Source: Microbacterium sp. Gd 4-13 (GTDB lineage Bacteria; Actinomycetota; Actinomycetes; Actinomycetales; Microbacteriaceae). From it: DNA of 64,000 bases. The notes under the pieces are model-generated. The model had not been told where the DNA came from, made no database searches, and was given only the letters and a program-made list of their open reading frames with translations. The position numbers were made by a program, and so were the translations under genes. The DNA lies in the NCBI RefSeq assembly GCF_003095395.1, contig NZ_QEIJ01000001.1, forward strand, positions 744,001 through 808,000, in the 5' to 3' direction. This document shows, piece after piece, positions 31,444-40,568 of this stretch. Numbering within the stretch: the stretch's first letter is position 1; each line of letters begins with the position of its first letter.

Positions 31444-32657
31444 GACCGGCCTCCCTTGCGCTTCTTACCGTTGAAATGAGGGTTCTCCCAGATCACCGTG
31501 CCGCCCTGACCGAGACCGACGCACATGGCCGTGAGGCCGTAGCGCACGTCGGGCCGCTCGGCGAAGTGCGCGGCCAGCTGGATCATGAGGCGCACACCGG
31601 ATGCTGCGAGCGGGTGCCCCAGCGCGATCGCACCGCCCCAGGGGTTGACCCGAGGGTCGTCGTCGGCGATGCCGAAGTGGTCGAGCAGCGAAATCACCTG
31701 GATCGCGAACGCCTCGTTGAGCTCGAAGAGCCCGATGTCATCGATCGACAGCCCCGCTTTGCGGAGCGCCTTCTCGGTCGCGGGGATGGGGCCGATGCCC
31801 ATGATCTCGGGCTCGACGCCGGCGAACGCGAACGACACCATGCGCATCTTCGGGGTGAGCCCGAGCTCCTTCACCGCGTCGCCGCCGGCGAGGAGACTCA
31901 CGGTCGCCCCATCGGTGAGGGGCGAGGACGTGCCGGCGGTCACGCGACCGTGCGGTCGGAACGGGGTCTTGAGCGAGGCGAGACCCTCCATCGTCGTCTC
32001 GGGACGGCGCCCTTCGTCTTCGGTGGCGAGGCCCCAGGCGCCCTCGGCGTCCTTCACCGCCACCGAGACGAGGTCGGGCTGGAACTTGCCCGCCTCGTAC
32101 GCGGCCTGTGCCTTGTGCTGGCTCAGCATGCCGAACCGGTCGGCGCGTTCCTTCGTGAGGTGGGGGAAACGATCGTGGATGCGCTCCGCGGTGACACCCA
32201 TGTTGAGGGCACCCGGATCGACGAGCCGCTCGGCGACGAAGCGGGGGTTCGGGTCGGCGTTGGCTCCGATGGGGTGACGCCCCATGTGCTCGACGCCGCC
32301 GGCCAGCGCGAGATCGTACTGACCGAAGCCGATCGAGGCGCCCATCGTCGTCACGCTCGTCATAGCGCCCGCGCACATGCGGTCGATCGCCAGGCCGGGA
32401 ACCGACATCGGGAGCCCGGCGAGGATCGCGGCGGTGCGTCCGAGGGTCAGCCCCTGATCGCCGGTCTGCGAGGTGGCCGCGATCGCCACGTCGTCGATCC
32501 GGCCCTTCGGCACCGCGTCATTGCGCTCGAGGAGACCGATGATCGCCTTCACGACCAAGTCGTCCGCGCGGGTGTTCCAATACATTCCTTTTTCGCCCGC
32601 GCGCCCGAAAGGGGTGCGCATTCCATCGACGAAGAAGACGTCCGAGAGCTCGGCCAC
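31440..32657 (-). CDS. fadA: Acetyl-CoA C-acyltransferase (3-ketoacyl-CoA thiolase)
   Basis: Thiolase that completes beta-oxidation by releasing acetyl-CoA. 405 aa. Nucleophile C95 in DRMCAGAMTS, the His region ELNEAFAIQ, the second thiolase signature NPWGGAIALGHPLAASG and the late CVGLGQGGT cysteine are present. GTG 32657 has GGAGG 8 nt upstream. First gene of the fadA-fadB operon; fadB overlaps by 4 bp. Confidence 0.93.
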   Translation of the reverse strand: MAELSDVFFVDGMRTPFGRAGEKGMYWNTRADDLVVKAIIGLLERNDAVPKGRIDDVAIAATSQTGDQGLTLGRTAAILAGLPMSVPGLAIDRMCAGAMTSVTTMGASIGFGQYDLALAGGVEHMGRHPIGANADPNPRFVAERLVDPGALNMGVTAERIHDRFPHLTKERADRFGMLSQHKAQAAYEAGKFQPDLVSVAVKDAEGAWGLATEDEGRRPETTMEGLASLKTPFRPHGRVTAGTSSPLTDGATVSLLAGGDAVKELGLTPKMRMVSFAFAGVEPEIMGIGPIPATEKALRKAGLSIDDIGLFELNEAFAIQVISLLDHFGIADDDPRVNPWGGAIALGHPLAASGVRLMIQLAAHFAERPDVRYGLTAMCVGLGQGGTVIWENPHFNGKKRKGGRS

Positions 32658-32729
32658 TCTGCCTCCAAAACTAGGGATGACGCCAGCCTAGGGAGGGCGC
32701 CGAATCACCTGGAATCGGTTGGGTCGAAC

Positions 32730-33926
32730 CTACGAAGGGTCGGCGGCGACCTCGGCCGGGACGTTGACGGAATCCACAAAGGCATCGGCGATCAACTGTG
32801 CAGTCTGCTCAATCTGCCACGGTCGGGCACCGTGCTCCGCGAGGATCGCGCCGATCGATTCCGCGTCGAGCGACGCCGGGGGAGACCATGCGACACGCCG
32901 CAGGGTCTCGGGCGTCAGGAGGTTCTCGGTCGGCATGCCGAGCTGCTCCGCGCGTTCCTCGACGACGGGGCGGGCCGCACGCAGGCGTGCGTCGGCCGAC
33001 GGGTTGCGATCGACCCACGCTCGCGGCGGCGGCAGCGCATCGGAGGGGACGCGGTCGCTCGGAAGCTCCTCGGTCGACCGTCCTTCCTGGATCGCGTTCC
33101 ACCAGCGGTCGAGCTGCGTGCGACTGGCCCGCCCGTTGAATTCCTTCAGCGCCGCGAGGGCCTGTTTCGAGGGGGGATCGGCGATCACCGCCGCGACGAG
33201 TGAGCGATCGGGCACGAGCCGGCCGGGCGAGACGTCCTGTTCGCGGGCGTAGTCCTCCCTGGCCTGCCACAGCGCGCGAGCCACGGCCAGCGACCGACGC
33301 CCTCGCACGGTGTGCAAGCCGCTCAGGCGACGCCAAGGGTCCTCCCGCGGCGGCTTCGGCAGACGCCCGAGGACCGCGGCGAACTCCTGTGCCGCGATCT
33401 CGGTCTTCTCCTGCTCGACGAGCTGGTCGGCCAGTGCGTCGCGTACGTCGACCAGATGCTCGACATCGAGAGCGGCGTACTCCAGCCACGACTGGGGAAG
33501 GGGGCGCGTCGACCAGTCGGCCGCGGAGTGCGCCTTGGCGAGCGTGATGCCGAGCGTCGACTCCACGACCGCGCCGAGACCGACGCGCTCATGACCGAGG
33601 ATTCGGGCCGCGAGTTCTGTGTCGAAGATCCGCGACGGCTCGAGCGAACGCTCGCGTAGTGACGGCAGATCTTGGCTGGCCGCGTGGAAGACCCATTCCG
33701 CATCGCCGATCGCGGCCTGCAGCAGTGTGAAATCCGCGATCGTGGCGGGGTCGAACAGGAAGACTCCGGCTCCCCGGCGGAACACCTGGATCAGATAGGC
33801 GCGCTGGGAGTAGCGGAAGCCGGACGCCCGTTCCACGTCGACCGCCACGGGTCCATCGGCCGAGGCAAGAGCCTCAGCCGCGTCAGCGAGGGCGTCGTCG
33901 TCTTCGATCACGACGTATTCAGTCAC
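32730..33926 (-). CDS. rnd: Ribonuclease D
   Basis: 3'-5' exoribonuclease of the DEDD family with a role in tRNA and structured RNA trimming. 398 aa. Exonuclease motifs: VAVDVERASGFRY (DxE), FHAASQDLPSL, and LEYAALDVEHLVDVRD. HRDC-type helical domains follow (about residues 205-290). GTG 33926 (MTEYVVIEDD) is chosen with GGAGGG upstream. It overlaps the DUF3000 stop by 8 bp. The DUF3000-rnd pair is conserved near dxs in actinobacteria. Confidence 0.9.
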   Translation of the reverse strand: MTEYVVIEDDDALADAAEALASADGPVAVDVERASGFRYSQRAYLIQVFRRGAGVFLFDPATIADFTLLQAAIGDAEWVFHAASQDLPSLRERSLEPSRIFDTELAARILGHERVGLGAVVESTLGITLAKAHSAADWSTRPLPQSWLEYAALDVEHLVDVRDALADQLVEQEKTEIAAQEFAAVLGRLPKPPREDPWRRLSGLHTVRGRRSLAVARALWQAREDYAREQDVSPGRLVPDRSLVAAVIADPPSKQALAALKEFNGRASRTQLDRWWNAIQEGRSTEELPSDRVPSDALPPPRAWVDRNPSADARLRAARPVVEERAEQLGMPTENLLTPETLRRVAWSPPASLDAESIGAILAEHGARPWQIEQTAQLIADAFVDSVNVPAEVAADPS

Positions 33927-34509
33927 GGGCTGCCCTCCGGGCTCCGAGCGTAGCAATTCCCTCGGTACCCGGAGGGAGACCTGCCAGCATGCAAACGAGT
34001 TCGGCCCACGCCTCCACGTGCGGTCCGAAAGGTCCTTCGGGCGACCATGATGCCCGTAGCTCTATCTGTGCCCCGTCGCCCTGCGCCGCCAGTGATCCGA
34101 ATCCTTTGGACAGAGTCTTCGTGGCCGTACCCGACGCGGAGTGGTGGACGGCGCCACGCGACGACAGCGCGTCGACCAGCCACGACCACGCGACGTCGGC
34201 AAGGAGCGCGTCGGATCCGATCTCGGGCTCGAGCGGCGCCTGAGCGAAGCAGACGATCCTCCAGGGCGCACCCCACGGATCGGGCTCCTCAGGGTCGTGC
34301 AGAAGGATGAACCGACCGATTCCATAGGGCGAGTCCACACCCTCCACATCGGGTCGCACATCAGCCGCGAGCGCCAGCGACTCCGGGGCGAGTCCTGTCG
34401 GCGCGGGGATCTCGCGCACGAGCAGATCGTCACGGAACGAGGTCGAACGAAGTTCGTCGACCGCCCGCGCGAACGGCGTCAACGCCTCGGGAAGACGAAC
34501 ATCGGTCAC
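33919..34509 (-). CDS. DUF3000 family protein
   Basis: 196 aa soluble protein of an actinobacterial family of unknown function, usually directly upstream of rnd. Segments include DSPYGIGRFILLHDPEEPDPWGAPWR and ADVAWSWLVDAL. Two in-frame GTGs are possible (34515 and 34509). The latter is preferred since it lies exactly 6 nt after TAGTCT, giving a leaderless transcript starting at the initiator codon. Confidence 0.85.
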   Translation of the reverse strand: MTDVRLPEALTPFARAVDELRSTSFRDDLLVREIPAPTGLAPESLALAADVRPDVEGVDSPYGIGRFILLHDPEEPDPWGAPWRIVCFAQAPLEPEIGSDALLADVAWSWLVDALSSRGAVHHSASGTATKTLSKGFGSLAAQGDGAQIELRASWSPEGPFGPHVEAWAELVCMLAGLPPGTEGIATLGARRAARD

Positions 34510-34515
34510 CCGCAC

Positions 34516-34525
34516 AGACTAGAGT
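34516..34525. promoter_or_regulatory. Overlapping divergent -10 elements
   Basis: The 10-bp AGACTAGAGT holds TAGTCT on the minus strand (34516-34521, for DUF3000) and TAGAGT on the plus strand (34520-34525, for the hydrolase gene at 34535). They share the central TA, so RNA polymerase can probably open only one promoter at a time. Confidence 0.5.
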
Positions 34526-34534
34526 GAGGCCGAG

Positions 34535-35758
34535 ATGAACGCGTCCAGGCACGCCGCGCCCGACGGCGGCTTCCGACAGTACGCCGGTGCTCTGCGCACA
34601 TCGATCGTTCTCTTCGCGATCGCCCTCGTAGCTGTCGCGACGGCCGTCACGGCGATCGCGATCCGCGTCGCACGTCGCGTGGTCACACCCGCTCCGCGCC
34701 TGGCAGACACCCGTATCGTCGCCGTGGATGCGCCGGCGCAGACCGTGACGCTGGCGCGCACGCCCGACACCGAGCTCCCCGGCCGGTACGGGCTCTTCAC
34801 CACGGGCTCGAAGTCCTACGTCAAGCTCGGCCAGGTGCTCTCGTCCGACGCAACGTCGGTCACCCGCAAACTGCTCACCCACGTCGGCGCGGGGGAGCAG
34901 CTCGCCCCCGACGCCGCCTTCAGCGGCTGGTACTTCGACAGCCCCGATGACCTCCACGTCCCCTACCGGAGCGAACTCATCGGCAGCTCCGTCGGCCCGT
35001 GCCCGGCGTGGGTGTTCCCCGCCGAAGTCGAGACCGACGTCTGGGTGGTGCAGGTGCACGGCCGGGGGACGACCCGCGCAGAGGCGCTGCGCGCCGTTCC
35101 TGTCTTCCGCGCGCTCGGCATCACCTCTCTTCTGGTGTCGTACCGCAACGACGGCGAGGCGCCCCGTAGCCGGGCCGGAACCTATGCGCTCGGTGCCACG
35201 GAGTGGCGCGACGTCGACGCCGCGATCGGCTACGCACGCCGCGCGGGTGCCCGCCGGGTGATCGTCATGGGCTGGTCGATGGGAGGAGCCGTCGCCCTGC
35301 AGGTCGAGCTGTCATCGCCGCACCAGGAACTCCTCGCGGGCCTCATCCTCGAGTCGCCCGTCGTGGACTGGCGGGTGGTGCTCGACTATCAGGGACGGAT
35401 GCTGCGCCTCCCGACGCCCGTGACGAACCTCGCCATCGGCGCACTCGGTTCCGACTGGGCGACACCGGTGACGCGGGCGGGGCATGCGATCCCGTTCGAT
35501 CGGCTCGACGGCGTTGCGCGAGCGGGCGAACTGACCCATCCGATCCTCATCCTGCACAGCGACGACGACGGCTTCGTGCCGTCGGACGCCTCCCACGGTC
35601 TGGCGGCAGCCCGCCCCGACCTCGTGCACCTCGAGACCTTCTCCGTGGCGCGTCACACGAAGCTCTGGAACTACGACCAGGACCGCTGGACGCGCACGAT
35701 CACCGAGTGGCTCCGCAGTCAGGGCCTCACGAACGAGTCCGCAGCCGAAAGTAGCTGA
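34535..35758 (+). CDS. Membrane-anchored alpha/beta-hydrolase
   Basis: 407 aa. One N-terminal membrane helix (about residues 22-47), a variable domain to about residue 165, then a serine-hydrolase domain: VVQVHGRGTTRAEALR, nucleophile elbow GWSMGG, LESPVVDWRVVLDYQ, acid residue in HSDDDGFVP and His in ARHTKLWNYD. A paralogue without the membrane helix lies at 46863 and shares GWSMG, SPVxDWRxVL and HTxxWN. Substrate unknown. Its last 32 bp overlap the convergent RibD-like gene. Confidence 0.78.
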   Translation: MNASRHAAPDGGFRQYAGALRTSIVLFAIALVAVATAVTAIAIRVARRVVTPAPRLADTRIVAVDAPAQTVTLARTPDTELPGRYGLFTTGSKSYVKLGQVLSSDATSVTRKLLTHVGAGEQLAPDAAFSGWYFDSPDDLHVPYRSELIGSSVGPCPAWVFPAEVETDVWVVQVHGRGTTRAEALRAVPVFRALGITSLLVSYRNDGEAPRSRAGTYALGATEWRDVDAAIGYARRAGARRVIVMGWSMGGAVALQVELSSPHQELLAGLILESPVVDWRVVLDYQGRMLRLPTPVTNLAIGALGSDWATPVTRAGHAIPFDRLDGVARAGELTHPILILHSDDDGFVPSDASHGLAAARPDLVHLETFSVARHTKLWNYDQDRWTRTITEWLRSQGLTNESAAESS

Positions 35759-36437
35759 ACGCCGCGTCGTCGACGAGCAACCCCGCGGGCTCCGTGCGGG
35801 GCGCGCCGCCCGCCGTCAGCGGGAGGAAAGGGTGCTCGGCTGGTTCGAGCACGGGTGCGATCGTCACGCAGTACTCGTCGATCACTCCCGCCGACGCGAA
35901 GCGCCCGGCGAGGGTGGGCCCACCCTCGCAGACGATGCGGGGATACCCCCGGTGCGCGAGGGCGGAAACGATCGCCGACGGATGCAGATCATCGTCGCCG
36001 TCGACGGCCACGACCTCCGCGGCAGCGAGACCCGCGCGTTCACGCACAGCATCCGCTCTTCCCGCCGGGCAGACGAGGAGGATCGATGCGCCGTCGTCGT
36101 CGAAACGGTGACCGCTGAGGTCTCCCGAGACGGTGACGACCGCGAGTCGCGTCGCCCGCGGAAGCAGGTAGCCCTCGGCGCGCACGGTGGCCGCCCCGAC
36201 CACGACGGCGTCGGCATGCGCGCGGATGATGCCGAGGATCGCGCGATCGATGCGGCTCGTGAGCGTCTCGCTCGTGCCGTCGTCTCCGGCAGCGGCCCCG
36301 GTGATGCTCGTGATCATGTTCAGCCGCACGTACGCGGCGTCCTCGCGGGCGTACACGGACTCGAGCCACGCCCGGCCCTCCGAGCTGGCGGGATCGTGGG
36401 AGACCCCGGTTGCCGGGAGCACCTCCGACACGCGCAT
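35727..36437 (-). CDS. RibD C-terminal / dihydrofolate-reductase-like protein
   Basis: 236 aa. NADPH-dependent reductase fold as in RibD C-terminal domains: RLNMITSITGAAAG near residue 40, DAVVVGAATVRAEGYLLPR, IVCEGGPTLAGRF and IDEYCVTIAPVL. ATG 36437 (MRVSEVLPATG) is chosen; the start lies 2 bp after the sufE-like stop, so the genes are co-transcribed. No deaminase domain is present, so it is not a full RibD and its substrate is unknown. The 3' end overlaps the convergent hydrolase gene. Confidence 0.82.
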   Translation of the reverse strand: MRVSEVLPATGVSHDPASSEGRAWLESVYAREDAAYVRLNMITSITGAAAGDDGTSETLTSRIDRAILGIIRAHADAVVVGAATVRAEGYLLPRATRLAVVTVSGDLSGHRFDDDGASILLVCPAGRADAVRERAGLAAAEVVAVDGDDDLHPSAIVSALAHRGYPRIVCEGGPTLAGRFASAGVIDEYCVTIAPVLEPAEHPFLPLTAGGAPRTEPAGLLVDDAAFSYFRLRTRS

Positions 36438-36439
36438 GA

Positions 36440-36886
36440 TCAGCCGCGCTTCGCGCGCACCTGGCGCTTCGCTCGCATCAGCATCCCGGTCATCCCCGCG
36501 ATGCGCAGCGGGCTGACCGCGCGCATGAGCCCGATGCTCTGCGGGAAGTCGTCGGGGATGGCGAGAACCTGGTCGGCCGTGAGGCCGCTGATGCCCTGGA
36601 CGAGGATGCTCGCGAACCCGCGGGTGGTCGGCGCCTCGGCGGGAGCGGTTGCGTGCATCGCCACGATGCCGTCGTCGTCGACGTCGACGACGATGTAGAC
36701 CGGCGACTGGCATTCCACGACGCGCTCGCACATCTCGGGGTGTCCGTCGTACTCCGGCGGCACCGCCGGCAGCTCCTGCGAATACTCGAGAAGCAGCTGA
36801 AGTCGTTCGGGCTCGGCGAGTTCCAGGAACTCGTCGCGGATTTCGGCGAGGGTGTCGGGCAAAGCAGTCTCGGTCACCCTCGTCAT
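36440..36886 (-). CDS. sufE: SufE-like sulfur-acceptor protein
   Basis: 148 aa. SufE proteins take persulfide sulfur from a cysteine desulfurase for Fe-S cluster assembly. The conserved motif here is MCERVVECQSPVYIVV, with C59 in the position of the SufE active cysteine; the LMRAVSPLRIAGMTGMLMR end is also typical. ATG 36886 is followed by an alternative GTG at 36877. It lies 83 bp downstream of a sulfurtransferase gene and 2 bp before the RibD-like gene, suggesting a sulfur-handling operon. Confidence 0.88.
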   Translation of the reverse strand: MTRVTETALPDTLAEIRDEFLELAEPERLQLLLEYSQELPAVPPEYDGHPEMCERVVECQSPVYIVVDVDDDGIVAMHATAPAEAPTTRGFASILVQGISGLTADQVLAIPDDFPQSIGLMRAVSPLRIAGMTGMLMRAKRQVRAKRG

Positions 36887-36969
36887 CCTTCCACGCCGTC
36901 GGGAGACCGGCTCGGTCCCCGAGGCGACTCGGGGACCGGTGGGCACCCGCCCGCCGGTCCCGCCGTCGG

Positions 36970-37863
36970 TCAGCGGGAGCCGGGCTCGGCGCCCGTCACG
37001 ATCGGCACGCGCACCGCGCTGCCCCACTCGGTCCAGGACCCGTCGTAGTTGCGCACATCGTCGAACCCGAGCAGGTGCTTCAGCACGAACCAGGTGTGAC
37101 TCGACCGTTCGCCGATACGGCAGTAGGCCACGATCGGCTCGCCGTCGGTGAGCCCCGCGCCGTCGCGGTAGATCGCATCGAGTTCTGCGCGCGACTTGAA
37201 TCCGCCGTCTTCGGCAACGGCCTTCGCCCACGGCACGTTCTGCGCCGTCGGGATGTGTCCTGCGCGCAGCGCTCCCTCGTCGGGGTAGGCGGGCGCGGTC
37301 GTGCGCTCTCCCGAGTACTCCTCGGGGGAACGGACGTCGATCAGCGGGTGGCCGAGGTGCGACAGCACGTCTTCCTTGTAGGCGCGGATCTTGCTGTCAT
37401 CGCGCTCGACGACCGGGTAGTCGGTGGTCGTCACGGCGGTTGCGTCGGTCGTGATCGGACGACCCTCGCCGATCCACTTGTCACGCCCGCCGTCGAGCAG
37501 TCGGACGTCTTCGTGGCCGAAGAGCGAGAACACCCACAGCGCGTAGGCGGCCCACCAGTTGTTCTTGTCGCCGTAGATGACGACGGTGTCGTCGCGCGAG
37601 ATGCCCTTGCGACTCAGGAGCTCGGAGAAACCCGCGCCGTCGACGTAGTCGCGGACGACGGGGTCGTTCAGCTCGGTGTGCCAGTCGATCTTGACGGAAC
37701 CGGGGATGTGCCCGGTCTCGTAGAGCAGAACGTCTTCGTCGGACTCCACGACGACCAGGCCGGGCTGTCCGAGGCGGGCTTCGAGCCATTCCCCGGTCAC
37801 GAGTCGGCCGGGCTCGGAGTACTCGGCGAACTTGGACGATGTGGTGTCGAATTCGATGGTCAC
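36970..37863 (-). CDS. sseA: Thiosulfate/3-mercaptopyruvate sulfurtransferase (double rhodanese)
   Basis: 297 aa, two tandem rhodanese domains. The C-terminal one has the active cysteine C248 in [14 protein letters not shown], and the N-terminal one is the inactive copy ([17 protein letters not shown]). SPEEYSGE and [13 protein letters not shown] are typical. The CRIGERS loop is the actinobacterial CysA/SseA form. GTG 37863 has GGAG upstream. Together with the downstream sufE-like gene it points to persulfide transfer. Confidence 0.9.
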   Translation of the reverse strand: MTIEFDTTSSKFAEYSEPGRLVTGEWLEARLGQPGLVVVESDEDVLLYETGHIPGSVKIDWHTELNDPVVRDYVDGAGFSELLSRKGISRDDTVVIYGDKNNWWAAYALWVFSLFGHEDVRLLDGGRDKWIGEGRPITTDATAVTTTDYPVVERDDSKIRAYKEDVLSHLGHPLIDVRSPEEYSGERTTAPAYPDEGALRAGHIPTAQNVPWAKAVAEDGGFKSRAELDAIYRDGAGLTDGEPIVAYCRIGERSSHTWFVLKHLLGFDDVRNYDGSWTEWGSAVRVPIVTGAEPGSR

Positions 37864-37985
37864 GGAGGGCTCCTCGGAGTCGGGGCTGCAGTGCGACGGC
37901 GTAGGGTGGACACCGCCCTTCCGACCCTATGCGGGCCGTGATACCAGCGCACTCACTGCGTAAGACTGCGACACAGGACGGCCGA

Positions 37986-39020
37986 ATGACCGCTGCATCC
38001 GCCACCACCGGCATCGTCCACCTCGCGGACCGCGACCCGGCGGTCTCGGGGACCGACATGGTCGCCTCGCTCGTGCCGCCGCCGCAGTTCGACGGCGCGA
38101 CCTTCGAGTCCTACCGCGCCGACGCCGCGTATCCCTCACAGGAGGACGCGAAAGAGCGACTCAGCGCGTTCGCGCTGCCCTCAGCATCCGCCCCTCGCGG
38201 GGGGTTCTTCCGCCGCGCGAAGAAGGAGCCCGAGACCAAGCCCGGCGTCTACCTCGACGGCGGGTTCGGCGTCGGCAAGACGCACCTGTTGGCGGCGATC
38301 TTCCATGCGATGCCGGCCCGCCGGAAGTACTTCGGCTCGTTCATCGAGTACACCGCTCTCGTCGGCGCGCTCGGGTATCAGAAGACCGTCGAACTCTTCC
38401 GCGGGTCCGACCTGCTCTGCATCGACGAGTTCGAGCTCGACGATCCGGGCGACACCATGGTGATGACGCGACTGCTCGGCGAGCTCGTCACGTCGGGCAC
38501 GCGTCTCGCGGCCACCTCGAACACACCGCCCAACGCGCTCGGCGAGGGGCGTTTCGCCGCGCAGGACTTCCTGCGTGAGATCCAGGCCATGTCGGCGAGC
38601 TTCGAAACGCTCCGCATCGACGGAACCGACTACCGCCAGCGAGCGATCGACGGCGAGGCGAAGGTGTGGACGGATGCCGCGTACACCGAGGCTCTCGACG
38701 AGGCCTCGCTGCGGGGCATCGCCTCGGACGACGCGTTCGACGGCCTGGTTTCCCACCTGGCCCGCGTGCACCCCTCCCGCTATCTGCGGCTGCTCGACGG
38801 GGTGGACGCGATCGGACTGCGCGGCGTTCACACGCTCTACGACCAGGCCGCCGCGCTTCGGCTCGTCGCCTTCGTCGACCGCGCCTACGACGCGCAGATC
38901 CCCATCCGCGCCACGGGGGAGTCGCTGAGCTCTGTCTTCGGCGACGACATGCTCGCCGGCGGGTACCGCAAGAAGTACCTGCGCGCGGTCTCTCGTCTCG
39001 TCGCCCTCACGCACTCCTGA
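37986..39020 (+). CDS. zapE: Cell division protein ZapE (AFG1-like ATPase)
   Basis: 344 aa P-loop ATPase of the ZapE/AFG1 family, linked to division-ring constriction in E. coli. Walker A GGFGVGKTHLL, Walker B LLCIDEFELDDPG, sensor-1-like TSNTPPNALGEGRF, and DYRQRA are present. ATG 37986 (MTAASATTGIVHL) is preferred over an in-frame ATG at 37929. Its stop codon is the first TGA of a 30-bp direct repeat. Confidence 0.88.
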   Translation: MTAASATTGIVHLADRDPAVSGTDMVASLVPPPQFDGATFESYRADAAYPSQEDAKERLSAFALPSASAPRGGFFRRAKKEPETKPGVYLDGGFGVGKTHLLAAIFHAMPARRKYFGSFIEYTALVGALGYQKTVELFRGSDLLCIDEFELDDPGDTMVMTRLLGELVTSGTRLAATSNTPPNALGEGRFAAQDFLREIQAMSASFETLRIDGTDYRQRAIDGEAKVWTDAAYTEALDEASLRGIASDDAFDGLVSHLARVHPSRYLRLLDGVDAIGLRGVHTLYDQAAALRLVAFVDRAYDAQIPIRATGESLSSVFGDDMLAGGYRKKYLRAVSRLVALTHS

Positions 39021-39077
39021 CGCCAGGGCGAAGGCCGCTTTCGTCGTTGACGCCAGGGCGAGCATCGCTTTCGTTGA
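39018..39077 (+). repeat. Two 30-bp tandem repeats after zapE
   Basis: Units at 39018-39047 and 39048-39077 both begin TGACGCCAGGGCGA and share CGCTTTCGT. The first TGA is the zapE stop. They lie in the zapE-amtB gap. No stem or coding potential is obvious. Confidence 0.65.
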
Positions 39078-39124
39078 GATCTCGCGGCCGCGCGAAACGC
39101 GATGTTTACACGAGCCAGGGTCTT

Positions 39125-39140
39125 GTAACGCCCGCGAAAC
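39125..39140 (+). promoter_or_regulatory. GlnR-box-like nitrogen regulatory site upstream of amtB
   Basis: GTAAC-N6-GAAAC matches the actinobacterial GlnR half-site pattern. Similar partial elements (GAAAC, GTTTAC) flank it between 39090 and 39180, and TTGACA sits at 39181-39186. Its position 120 bp before an ammonium transporter supports a nitrogen-control role; the gap otherwise holds no gene. Confidence 0.4.
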
Positions 39141-39259
39141 ACGACCCCGCCGACGTTGGAAACCGCGCGTCGCGAAACTGTTGACACCCCGCGAGATCGC
39201 TACCCGACACAGCGCATGCCGCGGGTCCTCAGTAACACGACACACAGATGAGGAACCTC

Positions 39260-40489
39260 ATGGACAGCGGAAATCTCGCCTGGGCCGTCGCCGCAACGGC
39301 GCTCGTGCTCTTTATGACGCCCGGTGTGGCGTTCTTCTACGGCGGTCTGGTCAAGGCCAAGAGCGTCGTCAGCATGATGATGATGAGCTTCGGCGCGCTC
39401 GGACTGATCAGCGTGCTCTGGATCCTGTACGGCTTCAACATGAGCGCCGTCGACAGCACCTGGGCTTTCGCAGGAAACCCCTTCGCCGACCTCGGTATGG
39501 CCTCGCTCGATGACAACGCCCTCGTCGGAGCCGCCTACGGCGCGACGTTCGCGATCATCACCGTCGCGCTCATCTCGGGTGCGATCGCCGACCGCGCTAA
39601 GTTCGGCGCCTGGATGATCTTCGCCGGCATCTGGGCCACCGTGGTCTACTTCCCCGTCGCAGCCTGGGTCTGGGGCGGCGGCTGGATCATGGGCCTCGGT
39701 GAGACCTTCGGTTTCGACGTCAGCGTGATCGACTACGCCGGTGGAACCGCGGTGCACATCAACGCCGGTGCCGCCGCTCTCGCCCTCTCGCTCGTCCTCG
39801 GACGCCGGGTGCTCTTCCAGAAGGGCGTCCACAAGCCCCACAACGTGCCGCTGGTCATGCTCGGCGCCGCCATCCTGTGGTTCGGCTGGTTCGGCTTCAA
39901 CGCCGGTGCTGAGGGCACGTTCGGCCTGCTGGGCACCGAGGACTCCTCGGTCGGCCTCATCATCGTCAACACGATCGGTACGACCGCGGCCGCCATCATC
40001 GGTTGGCTCATCGTCGAGAAGCTCAAGGACGGCAAGGCCACGTCGGTCGGCGCCGCATCCGGTGCCGTCGCCGGTCTGGTCGCGATCACCCCCGCGTGCG
40101 CGAACCTGACCCCCGGCTGGGCTCTGCTGCTCGGTATCCTCACCGGTGCCGTCTGCGCCCTCGCCATCGAGCTCAAGTGGAAGTGGGGCTTCGACGACTC
40201 GCTCGACGTGGTCGGCATCCACCTCGTCGGCGGCCTCATCGGAACCATCTACCTCGGCTTCTTCGCCACCGAGACCGGCCTGTTCGTCGGCGGCAACACC
40301 GACCAGCTGGTCGTTCAGGTCATCGCCGCACTCGGCGTGCTGATCTACTCCTTCGTCGTCGCCTTCATCATCGGCTTCGCGATCGAGAAGACCATCGGCT
40401 TCCGCGTCAAGAACGAAGACGAGATCGCCGGGATCGACACCACCGTGCACGGTGAGGAGGGCTACGCCCTCATCGAGACCACCCCCTGA
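39260..40489 (+). CDS. amtB: Ammonium transporter
   Basis: 409 aa, eleven membrane helices expected. Amt signatures: FMTPGVAFFYGGLVKAKSVV near the N-terminus, DYAGGTAVHINAGAAALAL with a pore histidine, and FDDSLDVVGIHLVGG with the second one. ATG 39260 is preferred over an ATG 12 bp upstream because GAGGA lies at the right distance. A GlnR-like box lies upstream. A terminator begins 11 bp after the stop, so no glnK/glnB partner is co-transcribed, unlike many actinobacterial loci. Confidence 0.95.
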   Translation: MDSGNLAWAVAATALVLFMTPGVAFFYGGLVKAKSVVSMMMMSFGALGLISVLWILYGFNMSAVDSTWAFAGNPFADLGMASLDDNALVGAAYGATFAIITVALISGAIADRAKFGAWMIFAGIWATVVYFPVAAWVWGGGWIMGLGETFGFDVSVIDYAGGTAVHINAGAAALALSLVLGRRVLFQKGVHKPHNVPLVMLGAAILWFGWFGFNAGAEGTFGLLGTEDSSVGLIIVNTIGTTAAAIIGWLIVEKLKDGKATSVGAASGAVAGLVAITPACANLTPGWALLLGILTGAVCALAIELKWKWGFDDSLDVVGIHLVGGLIGTIYLGFFATETGLFVGGNTDQLVVQVIAALGVLIYSFVVAFIIGFAIEKTIGFRVKNEDEIAGIDTTVHGEEGYALIETTP

Positions 40490-40500
40490 TCACGACACAC

Positions 40501-40546
40501 CACGGACGGCGTGGCGGGCTTCGGCCTGCGGCGCCGTCCGTGTTTT
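40501..40546 (+). terminator. Rho-independent terminator after amtB
   Basis: Perfect 11-bp arms CACGGACGGCG (40501-40511) and CGCCGTCCGTG (40532-40542) followed by TTTT. Confidence 0.9.
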
Positions 40547-40568
40547 CCCGCCGGTCTAGGGTGGCGGG

